32,683 bases of DNA, taken from the NCBI RefSeq assembly GCF_001280005.1, contig NZ_LGDW01000490.1, positions 1 through 32,683 of the forward strand. The letters run 5' to 3'. A model generated the notes under the pieces. It did not search any database. It was not told where the DNA came from and was given only the letters and a program-made list of their open reading frames with translations. The position numbers and the translations under genes are program-made. The stretch is from Streptomyces sp. NRRL WC-3618. Lineage in GTDB: Bacteria; Actinomycetota; Actinomycetes; Streptomycetales; Streptomycetaceae. Below are positions 22,868 through 30,800 of this stretch, in pieces. Each line of letters opens with the position of its first letter. Position 1 is the stretch's first letter.

Positions 22868-24370
22868 TCATGCCAGGTCGTCGTTCTGCCGGTCGAGGAC
22901 GCCTGCGAGCGCCTGTTCGAAGCCGGAGGCCCGGCCGGCCTCGGCCGTCGGGTCCTGCTGGCGGACGTCGATGACATGCCCGGTCAGCTCGGAGAGCAGC
23001 ACGTCCAGCGACGTACGGGCCACCGCCTCGGAGGACAGCAGCGACCCCGCGGGCTCCTGGCCGAAGGCCTTGGTGCGCATCGGCGTGGCCGTGCGCTCGG
23101 GGTTGACGCAGTTGACGCGGACGCCGTCGGCGGCCCATTCGTCGGACAGCGCCTGGGTGAGGTTGACCATCGCGGCCTTGGTGGAGGAGTAGAGGCTGTA
23201 CTCGGCCCGGCCGCGCGTGTAGCTGCTGGAGGTGTAGAGGAGCAGCTGCCCCTTGGTCTCGGCGAGGTACTTGTAGGCCGAACGGGCGATCTGCACGGGG
23301 GCCAGGTAGTTGACCTTCAGCGCTTCCTCGATGGTCGCGTTGTCGGTCTCGGCGAGCTTGCCGATCCGCAGTACGCCGGCCGTGTTGACGACGTAGTCGA
23401 CGCGCCCGGTCTCGGAGTACGCCCTGGACAGCGCGTCGTCGACCTCCTCCGGGTTCTCGACGTGCGTACCCGTGGTCGACCGCCCGAGGGCGTACACCTT
23501 GGCGCCGTACCCCTCGGCCAGCTCGGCGATGTCCTTGCCGATGCCGTAGGACCCGCCGAAGACGACGAGGGTCTTACCGGTGAGGAGCTCGCCGTACGCC
23601 TCCTCGCTCATCTGTTCCGGCGTGGCGGCGGAGGCGAGCTGGAAGAGCTTGTCGGCGATGAACACGTCGACGGGCTGGGTGACCTTCATGTTGTACTCGT
23701 CGCCCGCGACGACATGGATCGGTACGTCCGGCAGATACCGCAGTACGACCGTACAGTCGTCCGTGGCCTGGAAGTTGGGGTCGCCGGCCGCGACCTCGTA
23801 GGCCCGCCGGATGGTCGACAGCTTGAACGCCTGGGGCGTCTGGCCGCGCCGCAGCCGTGAGCGGTCGGGAATCTCGGTGATGAACTCACCGTCGTCACCG
23901 TGGGTGCGCGTGACGATGATCGTGTCGGCGGAGGGAATGGCGACGTCGACCGCCTGATACCGATCGAGGGCGGCCACACAGTCGTCGATGACCCGCTGAG
24001 ACAGCAGCGGCCGTACGGCGTCATGGAACAGGACGTTGCGGTCCTCGCCCTCGGCCAGGCCCTCCCCCAGGGCTTCGATGGCCCGCTCGGTGGTGTCGTT
24101 GCGGGTGACACCGCCCTCGATGATCCGGGTGACCTTCCTGAAGCCCGCCTTGGCGACGATCTTCTCGATGTCCGCCACGTAGCCGGGCGCCATCAGCACG
24201 ATGACGTCGTCGATCGACTCCGCCTGCTCGAAGGTGTTCAGGGTGTGCTCGATGACCGCCTTGCCAGCGATCTTCAGCAGCTGCTTCGGAATCGACAGAC
24301 CCACCCGCTGACCGGTGCCGCCCGCGAGGACGACGGCGGTGGTACGGGGCTTGGCTTTGCGCTGGGACAC
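22868..24370 (-). CDS. Bifunctional cytidylyltransferase (IspD/TarI-like) - short-chain dehydrogenase fusion
   Basis: 500 aa from a GTG at 24368-24370, preceded by GAGGTAGGT. Residues 1-240 are an IspD/TarI cytidylyltransferase: LAGGTGQRVGLSIPKQLLKI (about 14-33), FHDAVRPLLS and MKVTQPVDVFIAD. Residues about 260-490 are an SDR: VVFGGSYGIGKDIAELAEGY (Rossmann GxxxGIG), NTAGVLRIG, and the catalytic pair in YSSTKAA. The order matches Haemophilus Bcs1/Acs1, which reduces ribulose-5-phosphate and activates it as CDP-ribitol; in Bacillus and Staphylococcus these are separate TarI and TarJ. I infer synthesis of CDP-ribitol or a similar CDP-alditol for the neighbouring TagF-like transferase. IspD for isoprenoids is the alternative for the N-terminal half, but the SDR fusion and neighbours argue against it. 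Confidence 0.88.
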   Translation of the reverse strand: MSQRKAKPRTTAVVLAGGTGQRVGLSIPKQLLKIAGKAVIEHTLNTFEQAESIDDVIVLMAPGYVADIEKIVAKAGFRKVTRIIEGGVTRNDTTERAIEALGEGLAEGEDRNVLFHDAVRPLLSQRVIDDCVAALDRYQAVDVAIPSADTIIVTRTHGDDGEFITEIPDRSRLRRGQTPQAFKLSTIRRAYEVAAGDPNFQATDDCTVVLRYLPDVPIHVVAGDEYNMKVTQPVDVFIADKLFQLASAATPEQMSEEAYGELLTGKTLVVFGGSYGIGKDIAELAEGYGAKVYALGRSTTGTHVENPEEVDDALSRAYSETGRVDYVVNTAGVLRIGKLAETDNATIEEALKVNYLAPVQIARSAYKYLAETKGQLLLYTSSSYTRGRAEYSLYSSTKAAMVNLTQALSDEWAADGVRVNCVNPERTATPMRTKAFGQEPAGSLLSSEAVARTSLDVLLSELTGHVIDVRQQDPTAEAGRASGFEQALAGVLDRQNDDLA

Positions 24371-24415
24371 GGGCGACCTACCTCGGGGCAACGGAGAACC
24401 CTGAAATCGTCCCAC

Positions 24416-24430
24416 CTGCGGTTACCGCAG
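24416..24430. promoter_or_regulatory. Palindrome CTGCGG-TTA-CCGCAG upstream of the CDP-alditol synthase
   Basis: Perfect 6-bp inverted repeat with a 3-base centre, 46 bases before the GTG start at 24370 in the upstream region. It is a candidate operator; too short for a terminator. Confidence 0.4.
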
Positions 24431-24479
24431 TGCAAGGTGAGCGCCCGGCGAGGCAAATATGAACAACCGGGGACTGCCA

Positions 24480-24522
24480 CCGGAATTTCTGTGAGTTGTG
24501 AGTAACGGCACAGAAATTCCGG
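24480..24522 (-). terminator. Hairpin after phoD
   Basis: CCGGAATTTCTGTG (24480-24493) and CACAGAAATTCCGG (24509-24522) are a perfect 14-bp inverted repeat with a 15-base loop, 14 bases past the phoD stop on the minus strand. It separates phoD from the CDP-alditol synthase gene. Confidence 0.75.
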
Positions 24523-24535
24523 CCCTTTCCCTCGC

Positions 24536-26086
24536 TCAGACTTTCCGCACTCCCGGCCTTCCGGCATCCACACGGAGCTTGGCGAGGGTCCGGGAGGCCG
24601 AGGTGGGCCTGGTCACCGTGTCAGCTATCCGGACCTGGGCGTCGATACCGGTGGGCCGGATGTCGAAGAGGTGGTAGCCGCGGTGGTTGTCGGTGACCTT
24701 CCAGTGCGGGTTGTCGGCCCTGAGCGGGTCCATCATCCGGCGGAAGGCGGCGGTGTCCGGGTTCCCGCCGCTGGAGATGGACGTACCGACGAACTCGGCA
24801 CCGACCACCGCCGAGCGGGGATCGGCGAAGTCCCGCCTGAGGTCGCTGATCATGGTGACGTGACGGTCGCCGCTGAGGACGACGGGGTTTTTGACGCGGA
24901 CGAACTCGGCGAGCAGCGCGTTGCGTTCGACCTGGTAGCCGTCCCAGGCGTCGTAGAACCATTTCTTGCCGTCGCCGATCTTGAGGTCGGTCTCGGCCAT
25001 CATGATCTGTGAGGCGATGAGGTTCCACTGCGCCTGCGACCCGTGCAGCCCGTCCAGCAGCCACTGCTTCTGCTCGGCACCGAGCATCGTCATCGCCGGG
25101 TCCTGGGCGCCCGCCTGGCTGGTCGCCTGGTTGCTGCGGAACTGCCGGGTGTCGAGCACGTTGAGGCGCACGAGCCGCCCGAAGTCGAGCCGCCGGTGCA
25201 TCCGGATGTGGGGCCCGTTGGGCACGGACGTGGCGCGTACGGGCATGTGCTCGTAGTAGGCCTGGTAGGCGGCGGTGATCCGCGCGAGGAATGCCTCGGG
25301 GGACTGTTTGTCGGGATCCTGAGGGTTGTCCCCGGCGAAGTCGTTGTCGACCTCGTGGTCGTCGAAGGTGACGACGAAGGGCGCGGTGGCGTGCATCGCT
25401 TTGAGGTGCGGATCGCTCTTGTACTGGGCATACCGGTTGCGGTACTGGACGAGGCTGAACGGCTCGCCGGTGCCCTCGTGATTGCGAATGCTGACGATCG
25501 GGGATGTCGACTCGTAGATGTAGTCACCCACGAAGACGACGAGGTCCGGGTCCTGGGCGCGCATGTCGGCGTACGGCGTGAAGTAGCCGTGCTGCCAGTT
25601 CTGGCAGGAGGCGAGCGCGAGGCGCAGCCGGCTGCCCGCGGCGGACGCGGCGGGAGCGGTACGGGTGCGCCCGACCGGCGAGAGCTGCCCGCTGGTCCGG
25701 AACCGGTACCAGTAGTGCCGGTCGGGACGCAGCCCCCGTATGTCGGCGTGCACGCTGTGCCCGTACTCGGGTCGGGCCCAGGCGTAGCCGCGACGGACCT
25801 GCCGCCTGAACCGGGAGTCCTCGGATATCTGCCACTCGACGGCGACAGCCCTGGCGGGCATCCCACCACCGTGGAGCGGATCGGGGGCGAGCCGGGTCCA
25901 CAGCACGATGCCGTCGGGCAGCGGGTCCCCGGAGGCGACTCCGAGGCTGAACACCCCGGCGGGCAGCGGAGTCTGCGCGGCGCGGGCGGTCCCCGCCATC
26001 AGAACCTGCCCGGACGTGGCGGCCCCGACGGCGGCGGCACCCGCGGTCAGAAACCGGCGCCGACCGCGCGAAACAACTCCACTCAT
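24536..26086 (-). CDS. phoD: PhoD-type alkaline phosphatase/phosphodiesterase, Tat-exported
   Basis: 516 aa. The ATG at 26084-26086 has GGAG upstream and opens a twin-arginine signal (SRGRRRFLTAGAAAVG, then a hydrophobic core, cleavage probably after ARA). The mature enzyme has a Fn3-like N-terminal PhoD domain (PLPAGVFSLGVASGDPLPDG) and the metallophosphatase core: VGDYIYES (about 187), FDDHEVDNDFAGDN (about 242) and VLSGDRHVTM (about 407), which bind Fe and Ca in Bacillus PhoD. PhoD releases phosphate from phosphodiesters, including teichoic acid, outside the cell, which fits the neighbouring polymer genes. In Streptomyces phoD is usually PhoP-controlled; I did not find clear PHO boxes here. 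The frame extends upstream to 26251 through a Pro/Gly-rich stretch that is not coding. Confidence 0.93.
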   Translation of the reverse strand: MSGVVSRGRRRFLTAGAAAVGAATSGQVLMAGTARAAQTPLPAGVFSLGVASGDPLPDGIVLWTRLAPDPLHGGGMPARAVAVEWQISEDSRFRRQVRRGYAWARPEYGHSVHADIRGLRPDRHYWYRFRTSGQLSPVGRTRTAPAASAAGSRLRLALASCQNWQHGYFTPYADMRAQDPDLVVFVGDYIYESTSPIVSIRNHEGTGEPFSLVQYRNRYAQYKSDPHLKAMHATAPFVVTFDDHEVDNDFAGDNPQDPDKQSPEAFLARITAAYQAYYEHMPVRATSVPNGPHIRMHRRLDFGRLVRLNVLDTRQFRSNQATSQAGAQDPAMTMLGAEQKQWLLDGLHGSQAQWNLIASQIMMAETDLKIGDGKKWFYDAWDGYQVERNALLAEFVRVKNPVVLSGDRHVTMISDLRRDFADPRSAVVGAEFVGTSISSGGNPDTAAFRRMMDPLRADNPHWKVTDNHRGYHLFDIRPTGIDAQVRIADTVTRPTSASRTLAKLRVDAGRPGVRKV

Positions 26087-26205
26087 CCACGAACTCCGTT
26101 GCCTGGAAGGTCTCTTGGACCTACGCAAGCTCCCACGGCGCGATGAACCGGAGACCCCCGAGGCCTGAATCAGGGGAAGATCATACTTCCGGCGATGGGA
26201 CAGCA

Positions 26206-26239
26206 GAGGCGGAGGAGGCGGAGGAGGCGGAAAACCGCC
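26206..26239 (-). terminator. GGCGGAGGA repeats ending in a hairpin, downstream of obg
   Basis: Tandem 9-base units of GGCGGAGGA type run from about 26206 to 26230. GGCGG (26226-26230), AAAA and CCGCC (26235-26239) form a short hairpin with TTTT in the loop on the minus strand. It is a weak candidate terminator 77-110 bases past the obg stop. The remaining 26087-26315 gap shows no gene. Confidence 0.35.
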
Positions 26240-26315
26240 CCCGCCGCCCACCGCACATGCCTGGAACCGGCTGAGCTACCTGGAACTGGCCGGAGCCAGC
26301 CGACAGTTGCTGGAT

Positions 26316-27752
26316 CTAGAACGGCTCGAAGTCGTCGAACTCCTGCTGCGCCTCGTCCCGCTCCGCCTGCCGATCCCGCCGCCGCTGCGCGGCAGGCCTC
26401 GGCTCCTCGAGACGGTGGTCCTCGCCACGCCGCCCCAGCATCTCCGCCCCCGCCATGACCGTGGGCTCCCAGTCGAACACCACGGCGTTGTCCTCGGGAC
26501 CGATGGCCACGCCATCGCCCGCCCGAGCCCCCGCCTTCATCAACTTGTCCTCGACACCCAGCCGGTTGAGCCGGTCGGCGAGATAACCCACCGCCTCGTC
26601 GTTGCTGAAGTCGGTCTGCCGTACCCAGCGCTCCGGCTTCTCGCCCCGCACCCGGAACAGCCCGTCCTCCTCCTGGACGACGGTGAAGCCCGCGTCGTCG
26701 ACGGCCTTCGGCCGGATGACGATCCGGGTCGCCTCCTCCTTGGGCTTGGCGGCCCGCGCCTGCCCGACCATCTCGGCAAGCCCGAACGACAGCTCCTTCA
26801 GCCCGATATGGGCGACGGCGGACACCTCGTACACCTGGTACCCCCGCGCCTCCAGCTCGGGCCGCACCATCTCGGCGAGATCCAGTCCGTCCGGCACGTC
26901 GACCTTGTTCAGCACCACGATCCGCGGCCGGTCCCCCAGCCCGCCGTACTGCTTCAGCTCCTCCTCGATGATGTCGAGGTCGGAGACGGGGTCACGCTCG
27001 GACTCCAGCGTCGCCGTGTCCAGCACATGCACGAGCACACTGCACCGCTCGACGTGCCGCAGGAACTCGAGCCCGAGCCCCTTGCCCTGGCTGGCACCGG
27101 GGATGAGTCCGGGGACGTCGGCGATCGTGTAGACGGTCGCGCCCGCGGTCACCACACCCAGGTTCGGGATCAGCGTCGTGAACGGATAGTCGGCGATCTT
27201 CGGCTTGGCGGCACTCAGCACCGAGATCAGCGACGACTTGCCGGCGCTCGGATACCCCACGAGCGCCACGTCGGCGACCGTCTTCAGCTCGAGGACGATG
27301 TCCTGCAACCCCCCGGGCACACCGAGGAGCGCGAAGCCGGGCGCCTTGCGCCGGGCCGAGGACAGCGCGGCGTTGCCGAGCCCGCCGCGCCCGCCCTCCG
27401 CGGCGACGTACGAGGTCCCGTGCCCGACCAGGTCGGCCAGCACGTTGCCCGCCTTGTCGAGAACGACCGTCCCGTCCGGCACGGGCAGCACCAGGTCCTG
27501 CCCGTCCTTGCCGGACCGGTTGCCGCCCTCGCCGGGCTTGCCGCTGGTGGCCTTGCGGTGCGGGGAGTGGTGGTAGTCGAGCAGCGTGGTCACGGACTGG
27601 TCGACGGTGAGGATCACGTCACCGCCGCGCCCGCCGTTGCCGCCGTCGGGCCCGCCCAGCGGCTTGAACTTCTCACGGTGGACGGAGGCACAGCCGTGAC
27701 CTCCGCTACCCGCGGCGACATGCAGCTCGACGCGGTCCACGAAGGTGGTCAT
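26316..27752 (-). CDS. obg: Obg family GTPase
   Basis: 478 aa. The N-terminal glycine-rich Obg fold (about 1-158, many GG pairs such as [10 protein letters not shown] and [11 protein letters not shown]), the GTPase domain with G1 GYPSAGKSS (about 166), G3 DVPGL, G4 NKVD and the C-terminal OCT domain (about 345-425, [19 protein letters not shown]) are all present, followed by an acidic/basic tail ending [10 protein letters not shown]. Obg acts in late 50S assembly and ppGpp-linked growth control; in Streptomyces it is known to affect the onset of aerial growth. The ATG has TGGAGG upstream. It is the third gene of rplU-rpmA-obg, with a strong hairpin before it that may lower its expression relative to the ribosomal genes. 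Confidence 0.97.
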   Translation of the reverse strand: MTTFVDRVELHVAAGSGGHGCASVHREKFKPLGGPDGGNGGRGGDVILTVDQSVTTLLDYHHSPHRKATSGKPGEGGNRSGKDGQDLVLPVPDGTVVLDKAGNVLADLVGHGTSYVAAEGGRGGLGNAALSSARRKAPGFALLGVPGGLQDIVLELKTVADVALVGYPSAGKSSLISVLSAAKPKIADYPFTTLIPNLGVVTAGATVYTIADVPGLIPGASQGKGLGLEFLRHVERCSVLVHVLDTATLESERDPVSDLDIIEEELKQYGGLGDRPRIVVLNKVDVPDGLDLAEMVRPELEARGYQVYEVSAVAHIGLKELSFGLAEMVGQARAAKPKEEATRIVIRPKAVDDAGFTVVQEEDGLFRVRGEKPERWVRQTDFSNDEAVGYLADRLNRLGVEDKLMKAGARAGDGVAIGPEDNAVVFDWEPTVMAGAEMLGRRGEDHRLEEPRPAAQRRRDRQAERDEAQQEFDDFEPF

Positions 27753-27819
27753 GGGATGTGCCTCCAGTTACGTACGGAAATCTCTGCGCAGAAGTGTCTG
27801 CTCAGTTGAAACACGCGAA

Positions 27820-27858
27820 AGGCGGACCCGCTTCCCGTCCGGGAAGTGAGGTCCGCCT
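27820..27858 (-). terminator. Two-part hairpin between rpmA and obg
   Basis: Outer arms AGGCGGACC (27820-27828) and GGTCCGCCT (27850-27858) are perfect. Inner arms CTTCCC (27831-27836) and GGGAAG (27841-27846) add a second stem with a 4-base loop. It lies 14 bases after rpmA. It is either a terminator/attenuator that reduces read-through into obg, or a processing or stability element. Confidence 0.75.
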
Positions 27859-27872
27859 CTCGAAAGAACCGA

Positions 27873-28127
27873 TCAGGCGACCGGAACGATGTTCACGACC
27901 TTGCGCCCACGGTGGGTACCGAACTCCACCGCACCGGCGGCCAGCGCGAACAGCGTGTCGTCCTTGCCACGGCCGACGCTCGCGCCGGGGTGGAAGTGGG
28001 TGCCACGCTGGCGGACCAGGATCTCACCGGCGTTGACGACCTGACCGCCGAAGCGCTTCACGCCGAGCCGCTGAGCATTTGAGTCGCGACCGTTCCGGGT
28101 GGACGATGCGCCCTTCTTGTGTGCCAT
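27873..28127 (-). CDS. rpmA: 50S ribosomal protein L27
   Basis: 84 aa, the standard bL27 length, starting [20 protein letters not shown] with the basic N-terminal arm that reaches toward the peptidyl transferase centre. The body [20 protein letters not shown] and the end VVNIVPVA are family-typical. There is no N-terminal extension, so no Prp-type processing as in Firmicutes. The ribosome-binding site TGAGGAG is well placed. The gene follows rplU by 14 bases. Confidence 0.98.
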   Translation of the reverse strand: MAHKKGASSTRNGRDSNAQRLGVKRFGGQVVNAGEILVRQRGTHFHPGASVGRGKDDTLFALAAGAVEFGTHRGRKVVNIVPVA

Positions 28128-28141
28128 CTCTCCTCAGTCCC

Positions 28142-28462
28142 TTACTTCGCAGCCGCGGGGATCTCAGTGACCTTGATCGCCGTGTACTGCTGGCGGTGGC
28201 CCTGACGACGGCGGTAACCGGTCTTGTTCTTGTAGCGAAGGATGTCGATCTTGACGCCCTTGTGGTGGTCCACGATCTCGGCCTGAACCTTGATCCCGGC
28301 CAGCACCCAGGGGTCACTGGTCACGGCGTCGCCGTCGACAACGAGCAGGGTCGAGAGCTCGACCGTGTCGCCAACCTTGGCAGTGGAAATCTTGTCAACC
28401 TCAACGATGTCGCCGACAGCAACCTTGTGCTGGCGACCACCGCTGCGCACGATGGCGTACAC
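28142..28462 (-). CDS. rplU: 50S ribosomal protein L21
   Basis: 106 aa from the GTG at 28460-28462 ([19 protein letters not shown]). The C-terminal [19 protein letters not shown] is the conserved rRNA-binding part of bL21. The open frame extends 27 codons upstream, but those residues do not resemble L21 and the normal length matches the GTG start. First gene of rplU-rpmA-obg. The upstream 160 bases hold its leader and promoter; I could not assign -35 and -10 with confidence. Confidence 0.97.
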   Translation of the reverse strand: MYAIVRSGGRQHKVAVGDIVEVDKISTAKVGDTVELSTLLVVDGDAVTSDPWVLAGIKVQAEIVDHHKGVKIDILRYKNKTGYRRRQGHRQQYTAIKVTEIPAAAK

Positions 28463-28627
28463 GCGGGTCTCACTCTCTCGCTCGGGAACGACACCCCCGC
28501 AGTCCAGCCGCCCGACAGAAGCGAGTGGCCTCTCCCGCCGCACCGAAATGCCCGGTGCTCAGGAGGATGAAGGTTTACGGGGATGTGGCACGTCATGGAC
28601 AAACTATGGACATGCCGACGCTCAAGA

Positions 28628-28816
28628 TTACGGGGCCCGGCCTGAGGGGTCAAACCGGGCCCTGGCTCGCTGCTCCTGTCCGACGAGCAACTCCGCCACC
28701 CGGCGACACTGCTCGGGCTGTGCCTCGGCCGGCTCCCACAGGGCGGGCAGGCCACCTGTCCGAGGCCGCTCCTCCGCCCATTCGCGCACCCTCCTCGCCG
28801 CCACCTGCTTGACCAT
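28628..28816 (-). CDS. Small hypothetical protein (62 aa)
   Basis: ATG at 28814-28816, stop within the hairpin at 28633-28662. The sequence runs MVKQVAARRVREWAEERPRT, then GLPALWEPAEAQPEQCRRV and AELLVGQEQRARARFDPSG. Codon third positions are mostly G or C, consistent with coding, and the protein looks like a helical Arg/Glu/Gln-rich domain. It lies 47 bases downstream of the GntR gene on the same strand and may be cotranscribed with it. No family is recognised; a spurious reading frame cannot be excluded. Confidence 0.45.
   Translation of the reverse strand: MVKQVAARRVREWAEERPRTGGLPALWEPAEAQPEQCRRVAELLVGQEQRARARFDPSGRAP
28633..28662. terminator. Hairpin at the left end of the GntR cassette
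   Basis: GGGCCCGG (28633-28640) and CCGGGCCC (28655-28662) pair around a 14-base loop. Its 30-base sequence is 80% identical to the hairpin at 31289-31318, all differences being transitions. Confidence 0.65.
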
Positions 28817-28863
28817 GGCAGGGCCAAGCGAGCCGCTGACAGCTCTCGCGTCTGCGGCTACGG

Positions 28864-29622
28864 CTACGGCCGGTCGAGCCCGAATTCGTAGGCCACTTCC
28901 CAGCGGACATCCGGAACGACGATGTCCGCTGTCTCCACGGGGCGCCCGTCCGCGTCGTAGTAGGTCCGCTCGATCGAAAGCAGCAGGTCGCCCAGGCTGA
29001 TTCCGAGGAGATTCGCCTGAGTCTGCGTGGCCCGGGCGGGACGTGGCACTTCAACAGCGGTTTCGATCTCCACGCCGATGGATCGCATGCGCTCAACCAC
29101 GCCCGTTGCCGCGAGTGGGCCCATTTCGGGCAGCACGATCGGTGTCCGGTCCGTGATGGCCATGGGCTCCCAGGAAGTGGCGAGCTGGACCGGCTGACCG
29201 TCGGCCAGGAATTCGTATCGCGTGGTCACGCACGGATCACCGGGGTTGATGGCGAGCCGCTCGGCGATGGAGTCGGGGGCGGGCACGCGGGCCTGACTGT
29301 GGGACTCCCAGGTACCGGTCATGCCGCGTTCGTTCATGTCCGCACGGAAGGGGGAGCCGCCCCGATGTTCGCGATGCCGGGAGCGGACCATCCGCACTCG
29401 CTCGCGCGGCTTGCGGACGTACGTGCCTGACCCGGCGCGCCCCTCCAGGACCCCTTCGACGATCAGCCGGTCCATGGCGCGCTGCGTGACATTTCGCCCG
29501 ACGCCGTACTCCTCGGCGAGCCGAGCACCAGAAGGCAGCCGCGCACCAACTTCCCACTCTCCCGCAAGGATCCGCACACGCAGGGACTCGGCTACTTGCA
29601 AGTACGGCGCCTCGCGAGGCAT
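28864..29622 (-). CDS. GntR-family transcriptional regulator, HutC/UTRA subfamily
   Basis: 252 aa from the ATG at 29620-29622, which has GGAGAG seven bases upstream. Residues about 5-72 are a GntR winged helix (LPSGARLAEEYGVGRNVTQR, GSGTYVRKP). Residues about 85-245 are a UTRA ligand-binding domain (TTRYEFLADGQPVQLATSWE, DLLLSIERTYYDADGRPV). HutC-type proteins repress by binding palindromes and are released by small molecules; the ligand is unknown. A matching palindrome, GCTACTTAAGTAGC, lies 78-91 bases upstream, between this gene and the divergent cluster. Similar regulators control transfer genes on Streptomyces plasmids (KorSA/TraR type), which hints at a mobile origin. It probably regulates itself and the plus-strand genes from 29754 on. 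Confidence 0.9.
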   Translation of the reverse strand: MPREAPYLQVAESLRVRILAGEWEVGARLPSGARLAEEYGVGRNVTQRAMDRLIVEGVLEGRAGSGTYVRKPRERVRMVRSRHREHRGGSPFRADMNERGMTGTWESHSQARVPAPDSIAERLAINPGDPCVTTRYEFLADGQPVQLATSWEPMAITDRTPIVLPEMGPLAATGVVERMRSIGVEIETAVEVPRPARATQTQANLLGISLGDLLLSIERTYYDADGRPVETADIVVPDVRWEVAYEFGLDRP

Positions 29623-29673
29623 GGGCAACTCTCCGGTTCCTCTGCCGTGGGGCGGCGAGTTAATCCAACGACA

Positions 29674-29721
29674 TTGACAAGCTACTGCATGAGGTAGAAG
29701 CTACTTAAGTAGCACTACTCT
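29674..29721. promoter_or_regulatory. Divergent promoter region with two GntR-type operators
   Basis: A perfect 14-base palindrome GCTACTTAAGTAGC lies at 29700-29713. A weaker copy, AGCTACTGCATGAGGTAGA, lies at 29680-29698, one repeat length (19 bases) away. TTGACA at 29674-29679 and TACTCT at 29716-29721 are promoter-like on the plus strand and would be covered by a bound repressor. CTAC/GTAG half-sites recur at least five times in this stretch. Confidence 0.7.
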
Positions 29722-29753
29722 ATGCATCCATTCCATTACGGAAGGCCTTCTTC

Positions 29754-30032
29754 GTGCGCTCTGCGACATCGCGAGCTGCCGCGCTGGCCGCCAGGCTCGC
29801 GGCACTGACCGGACGTGAGGCGGTCATCGAAGAACTCGCCGACCTGATCCACGTCAGGGTCCCTTTTCCTGACCGGCTCAGCGACCTTCGGCGTCGCTCG
29901 CTGCTCGCGGTCCTCGCTGATGCCGACCGGTATGGCCACGACGCGAGTGAGCACGGAGCGACAGTTTGGGTCGAGGTCGACGACGGCGGCCCAGCCGGAG
30001 ACTCCAACACCAGCCTTCAGAAGAGGAGTTGA
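29754..30032 (+). CDS. Hypothetical protein (92 aa), first gene of the GntR-facing cluster
   Basis: GTG start at 29754 with GGAAGG upstream at a proper distance. The sequence opens MRSATSRAAALAARLAALTG, continues with a helical ELADLIHVRVPFPDRLSDLR and ends in an acidic stretch (HGATVWVEVDDGG). It lacks signal, membrane or metal motifs. I do not recognise a family. It lies 33 bases downstream of the operator region and four bases before the next gene, so it should be repressed with the others. Confidence 0.65.
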   Translation: MRSATSRAAALAARLAALTGREAVIEELADLIHVRVPFPDRLSDLRRRSLLAVLADADRYGHDASEHGATVWVEVDDGGPAGDSNTSLQKRS

Positions 30033-30036
30033 ATAG

Positions 30037-30390
30037 ATGCTCCATGCGATCGCTCAAGCACTTGACCGCATCCGAGCTTTCTTCGTTCCACACGGGAGGC
30101 ACCGTCCTGGGGCCGCTGCGGGTTCTGTAGCGCTGGGATGGTCCGTCCCCTCCGCCGCGCCGACGGCACCCCAGCCCGGGACGTCACACCCCACCATCGC
30201 CCCTACGGTCCGCCTCTGGTACGAGCCTCTCGACGGCACCGCCACCCCCCTCGTCCGTCCCTACCTCACGATCTACGAGCGCGAGGAGCAGGCCCGGCTC
30301 CAGCGGTTGCGACGCGACACGCTGTGGTGGACCACGTACGGAATCGACCTCGACACCCGTGACGTCCACACGCGGCTGGAGGTGGCGTGA
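30037..30390 (+). CDS. Hypothetical protein (117 aa)
   Basis: ATG at 30037 with GAGGAG nine bases upstream. After an N-terminal helix (MLHAIAQALDRIRAFFVPHG) comes a Pro/Ala-rich linker, then a conserved-looking domain (PTVRLWYEPLDGTATPLVRP, YLTIYEREEQARLQRLRRDT, LWWTTYGIDLDTRDVH). Streptomyces genomes contain similar small proteins next to helix-turn-helix regulators and RsbW-like ATPases, but I know no function. Its stop overlaps the next GTG start (GTGA), so translation is coupled. Confidence 0.7.
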   Translation: MLHAIAQALDRIRAFFVPHGRHRPGAAAGSVALGWSVPSAAPTAPQPGTSHPTIAPTVRLWYEPLDGTATPLVRPYLTIYEREEQARLQRLRRDTLWWTTYGIDLDTRDVHTRLEVA

Positions 30391-30800
30391 CGTACGACCA
30401 CCTTCCCCATCTACGACTCCTGCCCTGGACCGGCACCGATGACAAGCAGTGCTACCTCCTCGCCGACGGCACTGGCACCAACACCGGAGTGTTGTCGCGG
30501 CACGCGGACCAGATCGAGGCCGTACAGCTCGGCCTCGCGGGTCGGCTGCTGGGCAGGGCGCGGGAGGTGGCAGCGGCACCGGAAGTGTCCATCGGTGAAC
30601 TCCGGCTGCTAGCGGTTCAGTTGGCCGACGGCCTTCGTGACGCGCTACTCATCGCCGAAAGCCGAGGCACTCGGCTCGGCCGTGGGGAGTGGCTCAGCGC
30701 TGGGGAGTCCAGTGCCGCTTGCCCCAACCGGCGGCGTCGGCTCTCCCTGAGGGGTCATGTGCCGCGCCACCGCCCATCAAGGCCATCCACGACATCCTGA
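30387..30800 (+). CDS. Hypothetical protein (137 aa), C-terminus doubtful
   Basis: GTG start at 30387 overlapping the previous stop. Residues 1-100 look like a real conserved domain (WTGTDDKQCYLLADGTG, VSIGELRLLAVQLADGLRDA, LLIAESRGTRLG). The last 30-35 residues turn Arg/Ser/Pro-rich and overlap the next frame by 112 bases. Either the true protein simply has a disordered tail, or a frame error or mutation lies between about 30690 and 30790. Function unknown. Confidence 0.6.
   Translation: MTYDHLPHLRLLPWTGTDDKQCYLLADGTGTNTGVLSRHADQIEAVQLGLAGRLLGRAREVAAAPEVSIGELRLLAVQLADGLRDALLIAESRGTRLGRGEWLSAGESSAACPNRRRRLSLRGHVPRHRPSRPSTTS

Noticed and set aside
21111..23192. 693-codon plus-strand frame opposite the TagF-like and IspD-SDR genes
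   Set aside because: Shadow with no recognisable domain; it crosses two well-supported genes and the repeat region between them.
24481..24522. Transposon terminal inverted repeat near phoD
   Set aside because: The 14-bp inverted repeat is too close together (15-base loop), has no transposase between its arms and follows a stop codon, so a terminator is the simpler reading.
26221..26290. Short plus-strand gene starting in the Gly-rich repeats after obg
   Set aside because: Simple-sequence DNA giving poly-Arg or poly-Gly in every frame; no start signal.
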